DNA of 44,349 nucleotides, from contig NZ_JAVHXT010000022.1 of assembly GCF_031119335.1 (NCBI RefSeq), positions 1-44,349 of the forward strand, written 5' to 3'. Of the stretch, positions 10,201 to 19,051 are shown piece after piece. The stretch's first letter is position 1; each line of letters opens with the position of its first letter. The position numbers and the translations under genes were made by a program. Below the pieces are notes generated by a model. That model saw only the letters and a list, made by a program, of their open reading frames with translations, made no database searches and was not told the origin of the DNA. Origin of the DNA: Pedobacter sp. GTDB taxonomy: Bacteria; Bacteroidota; Bacteroidia; Sphingobacteriales; Sphingobacteriaceae.

Positions 10201-13200
10201 TAGACTTAAACCAGATTTGGTGCAAGTGGTAGGCCGCGTGGTAGCCGAAAATAAAACTGCTTTAAATAATGCCCGATTAAATTTTGAAGGATCTACCGAT
10301 TACTTTAATACCGGCGAAACTGGTTTATTCAATACTACCTATTTTGCAGGAGAGCACTATCTTATTATTAAAAAAGAAGGCTACGCAGATGCTAGGGTAA
10401 AAGTTGTTGTGCCAGAGAAAAAACAAAGCGGTGGCACACCACAAAATGGTGCTACACAATTGCCCGGCAACATAGTCCAAGGACAGCATTTATTTAACAC
10501 ACTAAATGTTTTTGAAGATACTAGAGCTAATCAAACGTTAACCAATACAAAAGCAAACACTGTTGATTTAACCATACAATTGGTAAATACACCAACCGTT
10601 AAAAATCAACTGTCTACAGGTGCTACGTTTTCGCCTTTAATGTTTGGTGTGGCAAGTTCTCAAAGTGCTGCTAAAATCAATGCTTCTGGTATAAAAGGAG
10701 TTGCTACTGCAGTAACTCCTACAGCAGCGCCAGTTAAGGCGGGAGTTGGGCAGGTTGTAAGTTTCACCTCCAATAACAATACACCTAGCGCTAATAAAAT
10801 TACCGACTTTACTTCGTTTAGTGCCGTTGGAGAAATGTACAACGGTCCGTTGGTGGGTTCTAACTATGGCGTAAATAGTTTAAGTTCTCTTGATCTGGGA
10901 GATATCGGTTTCTTAAAAAGAAAAGTAGGTAAAATTAGGTTTAAAATAGTTGATGAAATATCTAACACAGTAATAGCCAACGCTACCATTAAATTATTTG
11001 ATACTACGGCGGTAACCGACAGCAAAGGCGAATGGTACTACGAAGGCTTTGGTGGCGATGCTAAAGTGATCATTGCCCCACCTAGCAACAGTGCTTACGT
11101 AATGGTAGAGCAAAGTTTATTGATTAACGAAACTGGAGATGAAGTTGCTAGGGTAATCAAACTGCAAAAAGGCATTAACGTTACAGGCAGTGTGGCAAGT
11201 AATGGCACGGCGATAGCTGGGGCAACCATCAAGGTTGAAGAAAAACCCTACTTGCTTACCACCACAAACGCTACCGGGCAGTACAGTTTTTATGTGCCAA
11301 AAGGTTCGTTTCAGTTAAAGGCTTCTAAATCTGGCTATGTTTCTAAAACGGAAAGCATTACAGTTAATGAGCAGCCCTTATTAAAAGATTTCGAACTTGG
11401 AAGCGGCGGAGGAAGAAACATTGCTAAAGTTCTAGGGTTTGATGTAGAACTAGACCAAATGACCAGCGAAGGCAACGCTTATCGCATTTCGGGTGCATTT
11501 GTTAACCTCGTTCCAACAAGCGATTTAAAAGCTAGTTCTACTATTAACTTAAAATTCAGCAATATCAAAATTAGTTTCGATGCTGCCGGCAACGCCATTC
11601 CAGAAGGAAATAAAATAGTTACCGACGAAATATCCATTCCTTTTAAATTAATGGGCTTTTTGCCAGTAACGTTTAAGTCCGCAAACGGAATTACCGTAGA
11701 AGCAGAGGGTACCGGCGGTAAAATTGCTGCAGAATTGGTAGCAAATACGGCGCAAATATCTGGGAGCAGAGGCTGGGGTTTCCCCAACACCGATATGAAG
11801 CTAACACTTAGCAATGCTACAACCTTAGTAACAGCCTTTGTTTCTTCTTCTTCGGTGCCGTCTAGCACTAGGTATTCAATTAAAGGTACACAAAGTGGAT
11901 GGCAGGGTAACATCTACGGGTTTAAATTTATTGCCCAAACAGACGCCTCATTTATAGACAGAGAAGGCTTGCACTTGGTTGGCGAAATACATACGCCAGA
12001 TTTAGGAGTCATCAAGTCATCAACCGTTAAGGTAGAAGAGTTTTTAGTAGGTACCGATTTATCGATTAAGCGACTAAATGTTTCCCAAAGCAATTTACCA
12101 TCAATAAAAATAATGGATTGGAGTGCCAACTTGGCGTCTCTTATCTTTAACGAAGATGGTTTTAAAATTGGTGGCAATATGGTTGTTAAAGTGCCTGCAT
12201 CTGGCAGTTCAACTATCAATTTTTCTGAAGTAAGAATTGGCAAAGACGCATTTTTTGGAGGAAGATTTGATATTCCAGAAAATGGCATCAATATCTTCAA
12301 TATCGTAAGTTTAAAGAAAGGAAGCAGTCCAATTTCATTTGGCCAGGTACCTAACCAAAATGGCGTTTACAAACTTGGCGGTTCTGGAAAAATTAAGTTT
12401 ACCAAGTTTATTACTTCAGAAATTAACATCCCGGTATTTGAAGTGCATACCAGTGGCCGGTTCTTGGTAGATGCGCCTACAAATTTCTCTGCAGATATCA
12501 GCTTTGCGAAAATTAAAGTAACTGGTATTAAGTTCGATAATACAGCAGGTTCACCATCAATAGGCATACAAGGTTCGCTATCTGTTGATGTGCCTATGCT
12601 TAGCTTGTCTGCTGCCGATATCACCTACAAAAATACGAATGGAAGTGTAAACTTTAGTATCGGCAAAATCAAGGCATCACTAGATATTCCGGTAATTAAA
12701 ACGGAAGTGGAGGTGGTGATGAGCGATAAAGGATTTGCAGGAGCGGGTAAGTTGGGCATACCGGGCACACCAATAAATGCGGGTATCGATTTCCATTACT
12801 TTAAAGAAAATGGAGGGATAGATTTTGGGGCCAAGTTTAGCGCAGGGGTGGTTATCCCGATAGGTTTTGTAACTATAGAAAGAGTAGGGGGTGGTTTTAG
12901 GTACAATACCGGCACCAAAGATTTCATGATCGATATCAATGGCGGTCTATCTATCGCAAATTTAGGGGCGCTTGTGAAATTAGATCCCATTGGTTTAACG
13001 GTAAGAAGCGGACCGGTAATAGAAGGTTATGCCAGCGTGGTAGTGGGCACAGCATTGAATTTGGCACAGGCAAGGGTAAAACTAGATATTCCACAAAAAA
13101 CCTTTGCGGTGCAGGTAGACGCTTCTATTGAGCCAATTAAGGGGGTAGCCCATGCTAAATTACAAGGAGACTTGATTATAAGTGCTAAAGAAAATGATGC

Positions 13201-13831
13201 TTTTGTATTCTTGGGCGCAGGGGTTGATGTGAACTTGCTCGGTTTAATCCAATCTAATGGAGAATTTGCCTTAGGTGTAGGCGTCAAAAATCCATCAACT
13301 CGCGGCGATAGGGTAAGTTATTATTTCAGAAATGTAGATAACCGTTACGTTAGAGATGTATTCTCGGGGGTGTATATAAACACAACTGCCCGAATGGGTA
13401 TACCAGAAAATAGGGCAATAGGTTTCGATTTTAAAATAGCTAGTGCAAAGATATGGTATTACACAGAGTCTAATGCTAAACTGATACTGAATTTTGCAGA
13501 AAGCAGCTATTTATTTGGGCTGTCAGGAAAATTTGGAGGTGGATTTGAATTTTGTGTAGCCCGTATTGCTTGCGTGGGCTTCGATTATAGGGCTTGTTAC
13601 GAATTTATGGGAGGAAGAAATGATGCCGATGGTTGGTTCATTTCTGGTAAAGCAGCTGGGCGTGTTTCATTAAAAGTGGGCGGTTGTAACCCAGGCTGTA
13701 ATGATTGGACTATTAAACCGTGGTGTGCCGGCTTTAAGCTATGTGGAGAAGGAGGGGCTGAAGTTTCGTATAAACAAAGGGGAGGTTTGAAATTGGGAGT
13801 TTTTGTAGGCGGTAATCCTTTGTGTAATTAA
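7274..13831 (+). CDS. Giant secreted multidomain protein, TANFOR-like N-terminus
   Basis: 2185 residues. Signal peptide 1-23 (ending LQAQ). Residues 24-165 (RILPPYPNRITDYEARP; LPEGSYQVCMRAFDYNT; IGCSNRFSI) resemble the TANFOR-type domain found at the start of very large Bacteroidota proteins. Residues about 170-285 look fibronectin-like. About 290-560 is low-complexity, rich in Ser, Asn and Gln. Several carboxypeptidase-regulatory-like beta-sandwich repeats follow (about 575-650, 910-960, 985-1050, 1220-1300, 1300-1375), marked by TDANGNFDV, TDSAGNYII, TDSKGEWYY and TNATGQYSFY. Residues about 1380-2185 are long amphipathic beta-structure, and the last 60 residues contain many cysteines (CNPGCNDW, KPWCAGFKLCGEGG, PLCN). 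There is no T9SS sorting domain. Coupled to the beta-barrel gene upstream; a fibronectin-type gene follows 27 bases downstream. Function unknown; structural or adhesive surface role inferred. Confidence 0.8.
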   Translation: MKKLLRFFAFGLVLLLAAQVLQAQVGVSIRILPPYPNRITDYEARPQQVLITLTNQSAGTQQIQLRASVVGDNGIRLEVGQNYKSPTPITLAPGQVRSLNGADLVTLFDYNKLTYSGITKDQFIRGNGLPEGSYQVCMRAFDYNTNAPISADEPIGCSNRFSITSLEPPLIIKPFENEELKQVAANIFTINWTTPPGAPPSIRYKVRIIEVLGNRNPNDAYLSAVPPYFFEKEVMGNVYVYNPSDPQLTPGRKYVLAVQAIDPNGGFTFRNNGISQVVPFGFGTQEVVTTDTKSPDGKEKQKKPATTHSIKGKALWAFRASEDTYKGANGISLGGGLLGFLGAQNNVGAVVQMPAAFPTAGLGTFSLNSGTTVGNSTPNRGTSSTGQARTETIGGLVYASFNPLTDNANNVRNAMSTDRTLVASVGNNGYMASVVAPPNLGSTPPLSSYISVTGHQKLDFGIDVAVSTPSSTKNPFAGATVKIIGVPFDIPVVSNPFNNSVNKQKEQQQQEESSKFGIFSPNVKNSNPTPSKVSQPVSVNNAANTVKGASPSLNTGAVTKDIQPTSNLGKSTTSGASILITKSIEPNLIASGKTDANGNFDVNFLDPEYAGGKQFKELKIVVSKGSLEETKTVPISVLNNTEIDLGEIICMANTYRFTPTIELPDIHGTANDNKKVVVKVYREEADAVAYPFLAHDGNLAADKKQKLVINGKQMVLVAADSTQVKSAAQFKLSRLFHGINYTVQISTGINAQGKSGGLKVADVDLNSTQIVNVKPTYTLVASPPAVIGTVQLSLKTGFASVKGAIVKVEFNDDDVEPQVGMVNVGVGTATMLAGQQYQSNLVNAVIGANSNLQRAASSSQPSNNVATALSSTTARFYAPQVGNSVFGGGQSNMLTQTVGNVLNNSLSTQSYFGAYTATTDSAGNYIINNLPKLKEGKSFTVKLLRVPNEFKSLKVEPTSEVVINRVGPGERKEVSFRLKPDLVQVVGRVVAENKTALNNARLNFEGSTDYFNTGETGLFNTTYFAGEHYLIIKKEGYADARVKVVVPEKKQSGGTPQNGATQLPGNIVQGQHLFNTLNVFEDTRANQTLTNTKANTVDLTIQLVNTPTVKNQLSTGATFSPLMFGVASSQSAAKINASGIKGVATAVTPTAAPVKAGVGQVVSFTSNNNTPSANKITDFTSFSAVGEMYNGPLVGSNYGVNSLSSLDLGDIGFLKRKVGKIRFKIVDEISNTVIANATIKLFDTTAVTDSKGEWYYEGFGGDAKVIIAPPSNSAYVMVEQSLLINETGDEVARVIKLQKGINVTGSVASNGTAIAGATIKVEEKPYLLTTTNATGQYSFYVPKGSFQLKASKSGYVSKTESITVNEQPLLKDFELGSGGGRNIAKVLGFDVELDQMTSEGNAYRISGAFVNLVPTSDLKASSTINLKFSNIKISFDAAGNAIPEGNKIVTDEISIPFKLMGFLPVTFKSANGITVEAEGTGGKIAAELVANTAQISGSRGWGFPNTDMKLTLSNATTLVTAFVSSSSVPSSTRYSIKGTQSGWQGNIYGFKFIAQTDASFIDREGLHLVGEIHTPDLGVIKSSTVKVEEFLVGTDLSIKRLNVSQSNLPSIKIMDWSANLASLIFNEDGFKIGGNMVVKVPASGSSTINFSEVRIGKDAFFGGRFDIPENGINIFNIVSLKKGSSPISFGQVPNQNGVYKLGGSGKIKFTKFITSEINIPVFEVHTSGRFLVDAPTNFSADISFAKIKVTGIKFDNTAGSPSIGIQGSLSVDVPMLSLSAADITYKNTNGSVNFSIGKIKASLDIPVIKTEVEVVMSDKGFAGAGKLGIPGTPINAGIDFHYFKENGGIDFGAKFSAGVVIPIGFVTIERVGGGFRYNTGTKDFMIDINGGLSIANLGALVKLDPIGLTVRSGPVIEGYASVVVGTALNLAQARVKLDIPQKTFAVQVDASIEPIKGVAHAKLQGDLIISAKENDAFVFLGAGVDVNLLGLIQSNGEFALGVGVKNPSTRGDRVSYYFRNVDNRYVRDVFSGVYINTTARMGIPENRAIGFDFKIASAKIWYYTESNAKLILNFAESSYLFGLSGKFGGGFEFCVARIACVGFDYRACYEFMGGRNDADGWFISGKAAGRVSLKVGGCNPGCNDWTIKPWCAGFKLCGEGGAEVSYKQRGGLKLGVFVGGNPLCN

Positions 13832-13858
13832 CATTTATCTAACTAAAAAGAAATTAAA

Positions 13859-15919
13859 ATGAGCAATGTTTTTTATAATGAAATAGATAAGCAACAGCGT
13901 TTAACAAAGTTGTTTTGTATAGTTCTTGTGTTGTTTTCCTTTACTGCATTGGCACAAAAACAGCAGTTTGCAGCCACGGGTGTACCTATGGGCAATCTAA
14001 TGCCAGGACCTAACGCGGTATACGGCTTTGTAGTAACTGATGAAAAGGAGAATACCTTTAATGCTTATTTGGACAAGGTAAAACAGTACGATGTATATAA
14101 GGACGAAAATGGCACCGGAAACTTTAAGAAGATAACTTCGTTAACTTTCCCAATTTCTTTTGCAGAATTTACAAAAAGGGCAGGAGCCGACGTAGCGGAG
14201 CACACCAAAATTCAGCTTGGCACCAAAACCGACGATGAGGCATACAAAGTTTTAGTTTCGGGAGATCCAAGAAAAATAGGATTGCTGTTTCTTTCGAAAG
14301 AGTTTTTATATGGTATGGGTAACTTATGGAAAGATAGCGATGTGAAAAAAAATCAACCTAACACAGCTTATAGATTGGTTCAGGTAGCGGTAGACGGAAA
14401 AGAACAAGTTTTATTTACCCAAAAAGTAGGAGAGGTAAGCAGAACCGCTTTTAATAGGTACGAGTTATTAGATGTTACCGCTACAGATAGTGCTATGCAG
14501 GTGCTTTGGGGCAATAAATATACAAATACTCCAGCATTTATGGGTAAGGTTTACAGAAAGGCGCCAACCGATAAAAACTTTGTTTTAATGCCTAAACCTG
14601 TTCTGATTACGGATATTGCAGATAGTTCTAAAGTGGCCTATCAAGAAAATGTTGTGCCGGGGCAATTGTATCAATATTATTTAGTGCCCGAAGATTTTGC
14701 CGGAAACGAGGGATACCCTTCCGATACAGCTTATACTATAAGTAAGTCGTTCAGTAAGTTGAAAGGAATAGCAGATTTTAAAGCGAAGGATACTTTAAAA
14801 GGCGCTTGGTTATCTTGGTCGGCTTTACCTAACGATGGCGTTTACACAGGCATACAAATTTTAAGATCAAGAAAAAATGCAGACGGTTTTGTGGAGGTTG
14901 CTTCAATTTCGCCCAATGATAGTACTTATTTTGATAGGGCGCTATTGCCTAATGTAGTTTACTATTATCAAATAAGACCATTGTTGATTAATGTAAAAGG
15001 GTACAAGCTAATGCCATCGGCTACTACAAATATAGCAGTGAAAAGCCCAAATGATATACCTATGGCACCGCAAGGCTTAAAAGTTTGGCAAGATAGTACG
15101 GCGCAAGTGAAGCTCTATTGGGATATCAACCCAGAAATTGACCAATTTGCCTACTATGTGCTTCGTGGCACATCTGCAGATAAGATGGAGGTAGTATCGA
15201 AAGCCTTGCGCACAAATGTCTACACAGATTCATTGGCTGGGCTAGATGCGCAAACCACCTACTTCTACGGTATTAAGTTGATGAATATCTCCCAAAAAAT
15301 GAGTGATATATCTCAAGTTGTTGCTATCAAACCTTTAAAATTAGAGCTAGTACCTTATCCCTCTGGTATAAGTGCACGCTACGCCGAAGGTAGAGTTAAG
15401 CTTGTTTGGGATGATATGTTGGGTAAACATGATGACATTGTTGGCTATCGCTTGTACAGGAAAAGCAAAACTGACAAGGACTTCATCTCGATAACGCCAA
15501 ATTTAATCAATACAGAGTTTTATGAAGACACCACAGCCTTACCTGGTGTAACTTACGAGTATGGCGTTACGGCAGTAAATAGCGCAGCTAACCAGAGTGT
15601 TTTATCGCCAACAAGTAATATTACAGTGCCTACTTCCGAAGTGTTAGCAGCGCCGGCAGATTTATATCTGCTTAACAAAGCACAAGGTATCTATATTTCT
15701 TGGCCGGCACATGCCGATGTTAAAATGGTGAATGTAATCTATAGAAAATCTCCTACGGATAAAGATTATCGTTTGGTAGCTGAGGTAAATGATGTAGACA
15801 ATTACACGGATACCTCGGCGCAGGTGGGGATATTGTACAGTTACCGTATCGTAGCAAAAACTAACGCTGGTAGTAGCAATCCAAGTGTAGAAAAATCAAT
15901 AAGAAGAACCGCATTATAA
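13859..15919 (+). CDS. Secreted fibronectin type III repeat protein
   Basis: 686 residues. An N-terminal segment with a longish polar start leads into a hydrophobic signal core (LFCIVLVLFSFTALA, then QKQQF). Residues 35-200 are a domain I do not recognise (AVYGFVVTDEKENTFNAYLDK). From about 205 to the end there are roughly five fibronectin-type units, each with a tryptophan strand and a late tyrosine (VKLYWDINPEIDQFAYYVLR; VKLVWDDMLGKHDDIVGYRL; IYISWPAHADVKMVNVIYR). Repeated words such as YRKSPTDKDY and YRKAPTDKNF show internal duplication. No enzyme motif. It is third of four tightly spaced genes, 27 bases after the giant protein and 35 before the IPT lipoprotein. A scaffold or binding subunit of the same assembly is likely by inference. 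Confidence 0.78.
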   Translation: MSNVFYNEIDKQQRLTKLFCIVLVLFSFTALAQKQQFAATGVPMGNLMPGPNAVYGFVVTDEKENTFNAYLDKVKQYDVYKDENGTGNFKKITSLTFPISFAEFTKRAGADVAEHTKIQLGTKTDDEAYKVLVSGDPRKIGLLFLSKEFLYGMGNLWKDSDVKKNQPNTAYRLVQVAVDGKEQVLFTQKVGEVSRTAFNRYELLDVTATDSAMQVLWGNKYTNTPAFMGKVYRKAPTDKNFVLMPKPVLITDIADSSKVAYQENVVPGQLYQYYLVPEDFAGNEGYPSDTAYTISKSFSKLKGIADFKAKDTLKGAWLSWSALPNDGVYTGIQILRSRKNADGFVEVASISPNDSTYFDRALLPNVVYYYQIRPLLINVKGYKLMPSATTNIAVKSPNDIPMAPQGLKVWQDSTAQVKLYWDINPEIDQFAYYVLRGTSADKMEVVSKALRTNVYTDSLAGLDAQTTYFYGIKLMNISQKMSDISQVVAIKPLKLELVPYPSGISARYAEGRVKLVWDDMLGKHDDIVGYRLYRKSKTDKDFISITPNLINTEFYEDTTALPGVTYEYGVTAVNSAANQSVLSPTSNITVPTSEVLAAPADLYLLNKAQGIYISWPAHADVKMVNVIYRKSPTDKDYRLVAEVNDVDNYTDTSAQVGILYSYRIVAKTNAGSSNPSVEKSIRRTAL

Positions 15920-15954
15920 GAAGGTTTAAATTTTGAAAATTAAATGATAAGGTT

Positions 15955-17886
15955 ATGTTTATCAAAAATAAATTATTGGGCTTACTGTTGGTAATTGTAA
16001 GTTTATTGTTGTTGCAATGCGCAAAAACGTACGATTACGAGTTAACGGATAATACCCCGAAGATAGATAGTATTAGACCCGAGCGGGGAACTGAAAATAC
16101 GCAGGTGCGTATCTATGGAAAGAATTTCCCGAAAGATACTGCAAGCTTAAGAGCTTTTTTCAATAACAAACAGGGACTGATTATAGAACAAACTACAGCT
16201 AATGTAATTTTAGCGACTGTGCCTTATGAAGCCGGCACTGGACCCGTTTCGGTTAAAAGCGGTGATCAAACTTTTGCTGGCCCTACCTTTACCTACGATT
16301 ATGATGCTCCGGTGATTTTGGATGTATCACCGTTAATAGGTATTGCTGGCACAGAAATCACCATTAATGGACGTAAGTTTAGTGGAATTGCTGCCAATAA
16401 TAAGATACAAATTAACGGGGTTGATGCGGGTATAAGCTCATCGAGTACAACTCAATTAAAAGCTATAGTGCCAGAAGCGAAAAATGGTCCAATTACCGTT
16501 ACATCCAACAATATATCAAACCAAGGGCCGGTATTTAAGTTCATTCCACAGATTGCAAGCATCGATAAAACGAGTGCGTTTGTAGGTGAAACAGTTAGGC
16601 TTACTGGAAAATACTTTGATGTGGCTACTGCCAAATCGGTAACTTTTAATGGTGTTTCGGCCAGCATTGTGAGTGGAAGTGCCAGCACTTTAGATGTAAC
16701 TGTACCGGCTTCTACCAGTGGAAACATTGTGGTAAACATAGATGGTGTGAACAGTAACCCAATAGCATTTAATTACCGAATAGCACCTGCCATTACGGGT
16801 TTAAGCAAAACATCCGCCTTTGCGCAAGATACTTTAACCGTTTATGGAGCTAACTTTGCAGGAAATGCAGCGCCAATAGTAAGGTTTGGTAGCACTGAAG
16901 CTACGGTAATGAATTATGTGCACAATAGCATCAAGGTACGTGTGCCAAACGGCAGTGGTGTATTGCCTGTTACCGTTACAGTAGATAATGTGAACAGTAA
17001 TTCTGTTTCGTTTACTTACTTGCAGAATATAGTTGCAGCGAGCTTAAATCAAACTTCGCCAGTTTTACGTAATGTTTCTGGGATTGATGCGGCAACAGTA
17101 GTAGTTAAAGGAAGTAATTTTGGTACAGATGCGAGTAGAATTCGTGTAACTGTTGGAGATCAGAATGCCCAGGTTACAGCAGTTGATGATGCGAACGTAA
17201 CCTTCCTGTCGCCAAGCTATCATTCGTCATTGCCTAATCAGCAGCAAATTAAGATTTTCCATCAAAATGTAGAAGCTAGTTATCCAAACGGAAATCTCAC
17301 ATTTACGTATTTGGAGCCAACTATTTTATCAACTACTTGCACTGTAGTGCCGGCGGTGGGTTTACCTGCGGGTTGGTACACGTTTACATATAACATTGCT
17401 GGAAATCATTTTAATGCCACGGCACCAAATTCAAACTTTGAAATTTTAATTGATGGCGTAAAATATACTACTACAGTAAACGGAAATAATGCTGTAGTTA
17501 CTACAACGCAAACCAGTCATTTTATTAAAAATAGGTATGATATTCGTGTAAATAATAAATGGGGAAGCTTTATTTCTGCGTTTCAACGAAATGTAACCAT
17601 CAGTAATTTCGATTTTACGTTTAACAACAATCAGCGTATTGTTACCATTACCGGCGAAGGTTTTGGAAGCACTGTAGATTTGAACCGTTCGATAAGGGTT
17701 TATCGGATGGATGGCAGTACAAAAGTCTACTTAAATGTAGGGGCAATTACGAGCTGGACAGACAATCAGCTAACTACAACATTTACAGATACATATATTG
17801 ATGATAGGACTTATGGAGTAGAGGTGAGAGTAAATAGTAGAAACGCCACCAGAGAGAAATTCTTAAACTATCAGCAGGTAAATTAG
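15955..17886 (+). CDS. Lipoprotein with IPT/TIG repeats
   Basis: 643 residues. The N-terminus (MFIKNKLLGLLLVIVSLLLLQC) is a lipoprotein signal with the acylated cysteine at residue 22, so it is membrane-anchored, probably at the outer membrane. About five IPT/TIG immunoglobulin-like units follow between residues 35 and 455, each beginning with a line such as IDSIRPERGTENTQVRIYGK or ITGLSKTSAFAQDTLTVYG and ending with an FTY/FNY strand. Residues 460-643 are another beta-rich region without a motif I can name. In SusE/SusF-like or adhesion proteins IPT units bind sugars or proteins. Here the operon partners are a barrel, the giant protein and a fibronectin protein. It is the last gene; a terminator follows at 17907. 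Confidence 0.8.
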   Translation: MFIKNKLLGLLLVIVSLLLLQCAKTYDYELTDNTPKIDSIRPERGTENTQVRIYGKNFPKDTASLRAFFNNKQGLIIEQTTANVILATVPYEAGTGPVSVKSGDQTFAGPTFTYDYDAPVILDVSPLIGIAGTEITINGRKFSGIAANNKIQINGVDAGISSSSTTQLKAIVPEAKNGPITVTSNNISNQGPVFKFIPQIASIDKTSAFVGETVRLTGKYFDVATAKSVTFNGVSASIVSGSASTLDVTVPASTSGNIVVNIDGVNSNPIAFNYRIAPAITGLSKTSAFAQDTLTVYGANFAGNAAPIVRFGSTEATVMNYVHNSIKVRVPNGSGVLPVTVTVDNVNSNSVSFTYLQNIVAASLNQTSPVLRNVSGIDAATVVVKGSNFGTDASRIRVTVGDQNAQVTAVDDANVTFLSPSYHSSLPNQQQIKIFHQNVEASYPNGNLTFTYLEPTILSTTCTVVPAVGLPAGWYTFTYNIAGNHFNATAPNSNFEILIDGVKYTTTVNGNNAVVTTTQTSHFIKNRYDIRVNNKWGSFISAFQRNVTISNFDFTFNNNQRIVTITGEGFGSTVDLNRSIRVYRMDGSTKVYLNVGAITSWTDNQLTTTFTDTYIDDRTYGVEVRVNSRNATREKFLNYQQVN

Positions 17887-17906
17887 GGTTAGTTCATAAT
17901 AGCAAG

Positions 17907-17929
17907 TGCCCCAAGGTTTTCCCGGGGCA
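17907..17929. terminator. Terminator shared by convergent genes
   Basis: TGCCCC at 17907-17912 pairs with GGGGCA at 17924-17929, and an inner GG/CC pair extends the stem. T4 follows on the plus strand and an A-rich stretch precedes it. It lies between the ends of the IPT lipoprotein gene (+) and the amidohydrolase gene (-), only 55 bases apart, and could serve both. Confidence 0.75.
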
Positions 17930-17941
17930 TTTTGCTTTGTT

Positions 17942-18829
17942 TTAGAACGATTTCTTTAAATAGGTTTTGAAATAGTTACCCATTACATCTACAAATGCTT
18001 TTGCAAACACTGGTCTACCTTCAGCGTCGCGTACTCCTTTAAAATGGCTTTCTATTTGCCAACCGAAAATATTAGGATATTTGTTTGAGGTGTATCTCTG
18101 CGTATTATAACCTCCGTTAAAATATTTATCTTCCTCTAAAGGAGCTTTATCCTGTTTTGAAGGTACAGCATCAATACCTTGTTGCGCCATTAAGGTGCCA
18201 AAAGCATCTGGTCCGACTAACAGTTGCTCAAGATCAAGGTGTTTATCTGTAGATAGTAAATTTGCCATCGAAGATTTTGCAACCTGTTTGTTGTCTTTAG
18301 CATCGAGTGCTCTTAATTCCTCTGCTTTTAAAAGATAACCCACTTCTAAACGCTGCTTACTGTGTCCGTGGCCATGTAAATCAATATAAATGGCTTTGCC
18401 AAATTTTTTCGTTGCTAAGGCTAAAGCAGTATCAATATAATTATGAAATTGGTTCCAAGGTTTTTCCATAGCCTTATTACCGCAAGTGCCTTCTGTCATA
18501 TCTCTATTTTGATCTACGTTTTTTCTAGAGATGTTAGAAATGATGATGTAAGGTCTAGCATTGTATTTGGCGATAAAAGCTTTTTCAATTTCTTTAGCCA
18601 GCTCAATAGTTCTCGAGTCTGTAACAGTAACGGCGCCTTTGCAATCTCTCAGTGCATCGGGTAAAGTAATTGCTCCACCATGAGGCACGCTGATAATCAA
18701 TGGTAAGTCACCAACAATAAATTCGGTCCATTTTTCATCGTCGGTGTAGGTTTTTCCAACTTCCCATTTTTGGGCGTAAACAAAACCAGAAAAGAGTAAG
18801 AGCAGTAAAGTCAGTTTAATATGCTTCAT
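17942..18829 (-). CDS. Secreted N-formylglutamate amidohydrolase-like enzyme
   Basis: 295 residues with a signal peptide (MKHIKLTLLLLLFSGFVYA, then QKWEV), so periplasmic or secreted. Motifs match the N-formylglutamate amidohydrolase (FGase) family: SVPHGG at 47-52, NISRKNVDQNR at 99-109, DLHGHGH at 150-156, then E162-VGY and a C-terminal AVPSKQD/YFNGGY block. The histidines and acidic residues are likely zinc ligands and catalytic residues. The cytosolic family member hydrolyses N-formylglutamate in histidine breakdown; an exported copy probably acts on another amide or peptide. It is a clear paralogue of the lipoprotein at 33567-34529 (shared VTVxD, HGHGHxKQRxEVGY, DAFGTL, AVPSKQD, YFNGGY). 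It runs opposite to all neighbours and is probably monocistronic. The substrate is not evident from sequence. Confidence 0.8.
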   Translation of the reverse strand: MKHIKLTLLLLLFSGFVYAQKWEVGKTYTDDEKWTEFIVGDLPLIISVPHGGAITLPDALRDCKGAVTVTDSRTIELAKEIEKAFIAKYNARPYIIISNISRKNVDQNRDMTEGTCGNKAMEKPWNQFHNYIDTALALATKKFGKAIYIDLHGHGHSKQRLEVGYLLKAEELRALDAKDNKQVAKSSMANLLSTDKHLDLEQLLVGPDAFGTLMAQQGIDAVPSKQDKAPLEEDKYFNGGYNTQRYTSNKYPNIFGWQIESHFKGVRDAEGRPVFAKAFVDVMGNYFKTYLKKSF

Positions 18830-18969
18830 ATTTGCTTTTTGTTTTTAAGTTCTAAATATATAGACTTGGCAATTTGTGTTTGGTACCGAAATTCATCAAA
18901 TTATTATCAGTATTTTTATCAATTTCGATAAAAAATAAAAAAATGATATTAAAAGAGGTCCTATCTATT

Positions 18970-18996
18970 TTGGTATCAGTCTATCATATAGTTTTG
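18970..18996 (+). promoter_or_regulatory. Possible promoter of the type B beta-helix gene
   Basis: TAGTTTTG at 18989-18996 is a full match to TAnnTTTG. TTG at 18970-18972 lies 16 bases upstream, a little short for the phylum. The word TCAGTCTAT between them (18976-18984) recurs upstream of the paralogous gene at 23673-23681. Confidence 0.4.
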
Positions 18997-19051
18997 AGGA
19001 TAATTGTCTTGATCCCAAACTAACCTAACAAAAAACAAACTAACAATTCAT

